A stretch of 20,742 nt of DNA from positions 1-20,742 of the forward strand of contig MU657889.1 of NCBI GenBank assembly GCA_026770575.1, written 5' to 3'. The DNA is from Pelagophyceae sp. CCMP2097 (taxonomy: Eukaryota; Sar; Pelagophyceae). Position numbers and translations under genes: made by a program. Below, in pieces: positions 16,971 to 20,742 of this stretch (its first letter is position 1; every line of letters begins with the position of its first letter). Below the pieces are notes generated by a model. That model saw nothing but the letters and a program-made list of their open reading frames with translations, did no database searches and was not told the origin of the DNA.

Positions 16971-19900
16971 ATGGACAACTCGGAGGTCCGCGAGCACCTG
17001 CCGGCACTGCTTGCGGATCTGGAAGCGGAGACGGCCGAATGCCAACGGCTCCAAACCGAGGTACGCTCGACGCCGGGGCAGCGCCGCGAGACGGCCGCCT
17101 GCGTCGCATCGAAGACCACGTGCCTCGCGCAGCTTCGAGCCGCGAGCGCCGCCGCGAACGCGGCCGCGGCAGACCCGGAGGCTTCGGACTGCGCCGTCGA
17201 AAGCGCCGCCGAGCGCGCCGCCGCGTCCTCGCCGCCGCGGCCTCGGAGGCTCAGACGGCCCTCCCTCAAAGTCCCTCGGACGCGCGCGCTCGTAGGCTGG
17301 ACGGTCTCGCCGACGACGTGCGCGTCTGCCGCGAGTGCGCGGCCGCGGCAGTATTGGACGTCGAGCGCTGCGCAGCGGCGTGGAAGGCCGGCGGCTCCGC
17401 GCCGCGGCGGCGCGTGCGGCTGCGCCTCGGCGGCGAGGTCGTGCGCGAGACGGCCTCGCGGCGCCTCGAGGTCGACGCGCCCGAGGACGAGGAGGGCGCC
17501 GCCGCCGAGGCGTACGACGCGGCGCGGCGCGCTTTGCGGGTGCTGCCGCCGCTGCGCGCCTTCGCAAAGCGCGCGCTGGTCCGCTTCGCGGCGAGCGGGC
17601 GCCTTTCGGCGGCCGAGGCGTCGCTCGCGCCGCGCGTTGCGCGGCCGCCCGTGTCGGACGCGGCGGCTGCATTTGCCAACGTGGGCCTCCCCGACTGCGC
17701 AGCCATCGACGACGCTCTCGTGGCATGGGAGTTCATGTGCGCCTTCCGCGGGTCCGCGCTGCTGCCGGCGCTGGACATGTTGCCGGCGACTCGCCTCGAC
17801 CAATTCGCAGAAGCGCTCCGGGCGCCGCACGCGGACCTGCAGCGGAGGCCCCTGCAAACTAACGCACATAGATACCTAGCCCACCTCCACCTCGAACTCC
17901 TCAAGACGCTGCCCGCAAACAGCGTCTGTCGGAAAATTGATATGACGTCTCACCGACGCCACTAGGTTTCTGGACGAGGCGACGGACGCGTGGTGGCCGC
18001 CGCCTAAGCGGTCCCTCGGCCCGCGGTGGTGGGAGTCCGTGACGCCGCCGCCGGCCGTCAACGGCGCCGCGCACACCGACGCCGCGGCGGACGCGAGCGA
18101 GACACCCGCGGCGGCCGACGACGGCGGCTCGGCCACGGTGCATGTTCCGGCGGCCGTACCACCGGCGCACAACGGTGTGGCGCACGAACCTCCCCCAAAG
18201 TGCGAGCAGGCTGCGGCGACGCATCCAGAGACGGTTTCGCAGCAACCGGAGCGGCTGCCGACGACGCCGCGTGTCGACGGCGACTCGCCGTCGGCGGCGG
18301 CGGCGGCAAGCCCCGACGCCGCGACCATGGTCGCCGCGCTCGTCGCGGCTGCGAGCTCCGACGGCGATGCCGCGGCCGCAGCTCCGGTCTCCGACGGCGA
18401 TGCGGCAGCCGCGGCGGGGGGTTCGGACGGCGAGGCGGCTGCGGCTGCGGTCTCGGACGCCGATGCGGTGGCCGCGGCAGCGGGCTCGGACGGCGAGGTG
18501 GTCGTCGCGGTGGCGGGCGCTGCGGTCTCCGGCGAGCGGTCTCGGCCGGAGCGCAAGCGCAAGCAGCCTTCTTTGTCGCTGCCGCACATGATCGCAGAGG
18601 CCAACCGCAAGCGGACCAAGATCGGCAAGAAGGCGGCGGCGGACGCGCTCCCGCTGCGGCTGCACGACCTGGTGACGTACCTCCGCGACGACGAACTGCG
18701 TCGCGCGCCGCGGCCGCCGCCGGCGACGATTAACGCCGTCACGTGGGCCACGCTCTCCGCCGCCGCCGCCGCGAGGCTCCAGGACCACGACGTGCGCCTC
18801 CGCGCAAACCTCGAGGCCCCGCCGCCGCCGACGGAAGACGACGACGACGACGACGTGCCACGCATCGTCGCGGTCGCGGCCCCTGCGGCGTCACCGTCGC
18901 AGATGTGCGGCAGGCCGGCGCTCGTCGACGCCGTGGCGCAGATCATGGCGGGCGCGCCCTACGGCGGCCTGACGCCGGCGGCGCGCGCCGCGCTGCTCCG
19001 GTGCCTCGTCGAGGCCGTGCTCGAGACGGACGCCGCGCGGCGCGAGCTCGAAGTACGCCGCCGCGCCTTTGACGCCGCGGCGTCTGCGGCCGTTGAGGCG
19101 CGGCACCGCACGCGCGTCGAGGGCTTCGCGCGGTGCCGCCGGTCCGCGAGCGCGCAGCGCGTCGCCGCCGGCTTCGACCGGTTGGCGAACTTTAAACCCC
19201 CTCTGCTGCCCGCGGCCAACGAGGCCGACGATTCGCCGCCGCCGCGCTTCGGCGAGCACGCCGCCGCCGCGGGCCTCGAATCGATCGACGCCGGCGCGGG
19301 GCGGCTCGCGCTCCGCGTCGCTCTAGAGGCGGCGCGAGACAACGACCACATCTTCTCGCAGCCGCCGTCCTTGGCGCCCGGCGCCGCCGACGCCGCGCCG
19401 CGCGCGCCGGCGCGCGCCGTCCGCGTATTCGAGGTCGGCGAGACGCGTTTTCTGGACGCGGCAAAGGCAGCGGGTTTTGACACGGCGTTGAAAGCTCTTC
19501 AAGCCGCGGACGCCACGGGCGCCGCCGCGCTCGATGCGGCCATCAAAGGCGCGCTGCGCTGCGGCTTCGCGTCGGCGGAAACGCTCGCCGATCTCCACGT
19601 CGCCCCCGCCGGGGTGCCGCCGGCGGCGGCTGCGCTCGCGGCGAGATTTAGCAGCGGCTCAAAGAAGAAGAAGCGAGGCAAGGTCGCCCGGCCGCGGTCG
19701 CCGCCGCCCCTGCAAATCGCCGACGAGGACGAGGACGAAGAGACGCAGCCCTGGGTCCTGCGGCCGCTCGCTGACGCCGTGTCCGCGAGGCACCACGCCC
19801 GCGTGCGCAAAGCCTTTGCGCCCAGGGCGCTCCACGCGGCCCTCGACGCAGCCACGCGAGAACTGTGCGTCGCCCAAGCGGCCGCCATCGCGGCATGTCA

Positions 19901-20277
19901 CCCTCGGGATGGTTACCATTGGGTGTAGGCCGCCGCTGCGTGCCGAGCTGATCGGTCAAGACGTCGAGGGCGCCGCGTACTGGTCCTTCCGCGCCGAGCG
20001 CGAGTTCAACTACGCCCCACACCGCGTCTGGGTCCAGCGGCCGCCCGACAACCTGGGGCCGCATGCGGACGCGCCCGAGAAGAGCGACGCGCCCAGCCCA
20101 CGGCTCCCGTGCAGACGCCGCGTCCGCGATGGGGCCCGCTCGCCTTCGTACGACGCTTCCCCGCGCAGGTGCTGGGGCTATTATGGCGATTTAAAGTCGG
20201 TGGCGCAGCTCGCGCGCAGCCTCCGGCCCGAAGAGGCAGACCTCGAGCGCAACTTCGACATCCGCCTCGCCGCCTGA
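16971..20277 (+). CDS. DDT-WHIM-WSD chromatin-remodelling subunit (ISWI-partner type)
   Basis: The best model is 16971-17060, 17255-17907, 17966-19864 and 19929-20277, about 996 aa. The DDT domain (about residues 178-248) includes AIDDALVAWEFMCAF and LAHLHLELLKT. Then come an Ala/Asp-rich linker, basic clusters (ERKRKQ, KRTKIGKK), a WHIM1-like segment (about 475-520, LPLRLHDLVTYLRDDEL), a WHIM2-like segment (about 579-612, GGLTPAARAALLRCLVEAVL), and a WSD motif near 881 (LRAELIGQDVEGAAYWSF, then WGYYGDLKSVAQLARSL). In BAZ/ACF1-type proteins these regions contact ISWI ATPases and linker DNA. No bromodomain or PHD finger is visible. The last intron (19865-19928, GTGCGT...TGTAG) is firm. The second (17908-17965) fits only with a GC donor; GTCTGT at 17924 is an alternative. 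The first may end at 17132 instead, with an extra exon. A 60-nt in-frame intron at 20109-20168 is likely. Confidence 0.8.
18357..18502 (+). repeat. Tandem SDGD-Ala repeat within the DDT protein gene
   Basis: Five imperfect units of about 33 nt encode SDGDAAAAAPV-like repeats (SDGD, SDGD, SDGE, SDAD, SDGE, each followed by an Ala/Val-rich run). They lie in the linker between the DDT and WHIM regions. Acidic/alanine repeats of this kind are probably disordered and may vary in number between strains. Confidence 0.8.
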
Positions 20278-20742
20278 CGGCGTACTTAACGACCGGGGCA
20301 GACCCGATCAACCAGACGATCCGGGCTCCAGGATAGATCCGGGCTCCAGCCCCGTGGGACTTGTGTTCCCCCGCGTGAGCTCCCTGCATGCATCTCCTGC
20401 CAGCCCCGGACCGGCGCGTGCCCACCTTCCTTAAAATTATTGAGGACCCGCCGATTTGGGCCTCGGGTTATGTTCTCCAACTGCGGCGAGACCGGGCTTA
20501 AACGACGCAGCTAGGCGCGACTTGGGGGCTGGCACACGCCCTTTTTGTCGTAGCGTTTCTGGGGCGCGCATACGAGCCTCCCATACTTCCTTTAAAACGA
20601 GCGTTCCGTTGGGAAAGTTGGGACCAAACGGAGCAATTTGAGGAGACTTCCCAACTCCCCAAAGGGGAACTGACTTTCCCATCAAATCCAATGGGCAAGT
20701 GCGTTGACGAGGACGCAACGTTCTTCTTCTCCTGAACCTCGC
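20278..20742. other. 3' flank of the DDT gene to the window end
   Basis: No gene is supported. GATCCGGGCTCCA occurs twice 5 nt apart (20318-20330 and 20336-20348). Short frames on both strands look like chance, although a gene could begin beyond the window edge. Confidence 0.45.

Overview
This window looks like nuclear DNA from a GC-rich eukaryotic microalga, most likely a secondary-plastid alga of the pelagophyte/stramenopile type. The coding stretches are strongly GC-rich. The genes are split by very short introns, several with GTGCGT-type 5' splice sites. Two genes encode secreted delta-class carbonic-anhydrase-like proteins, a family known from diatoms and related marine algae. No bacterial operon, Shine-Dalgarno pattern, rRNA gene or CRISPR array was seen. 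The taxonomic call is inference; the gene models come from reading the sequence directly.

Layout. Positions 1-2400 hold no gene I can support. They carry a nested inverted-repeat element (about 1467-2256) with a sharp hairpin at its left end. At 2537-3825 (+) is delta-CA-like gene A in four exons. At 4233-4828 is a non-autonomous DNA transposon with CACTA-type termini; a second copy that lacks its left end lies at 9303-9913. Between them are a small Cys-rich reading frame (5051-5773, +), a GC-rich degenerate repeat (6240-6640), and an unrecognised four-exon gene or young pseudogene on the minus strand (6696-7806) with one in-frame stop. tRNA-tail-like sequences lie at 8953-9050. A fold-back repeat (10081-10675) precedes delta-CA-like gene B at 11027-12320 (+), which has the same intron positions and phases as gene A. 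A 39-bp near-perfect hairpin sits at 12956-13078, and a doubtful low-complexity minus-strand frame at 13326-13753.

The right third is gene-dense and transposon-poor. A minus-strand kinesin (13972-16696) carries an N-terminal motor, a coiled coil and a C-terminal SAP DNA-binding domain. It is divergently arranged, across only 274 bp, with a plus-strand gene (16971-20277) for a DDT-WHIM-WSD protein, the architecture of ISWI-type chromatin-remodeller accessory subunits.

How the genes may work together. The two delta-CA paralogues probably supply extracellular or endomembrane CO2/bicarbonate interconversion. The kinesin-SAP / DDT-WHIM-WSD pair shares a chromatin theme and perhaps a bidirectional promoter. 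The most noteworthy points are the kinesin-SAP architecture, the GC-AG intron conserved in both carbonic anhydrase paralogues, and the CACTA-type miniature element.
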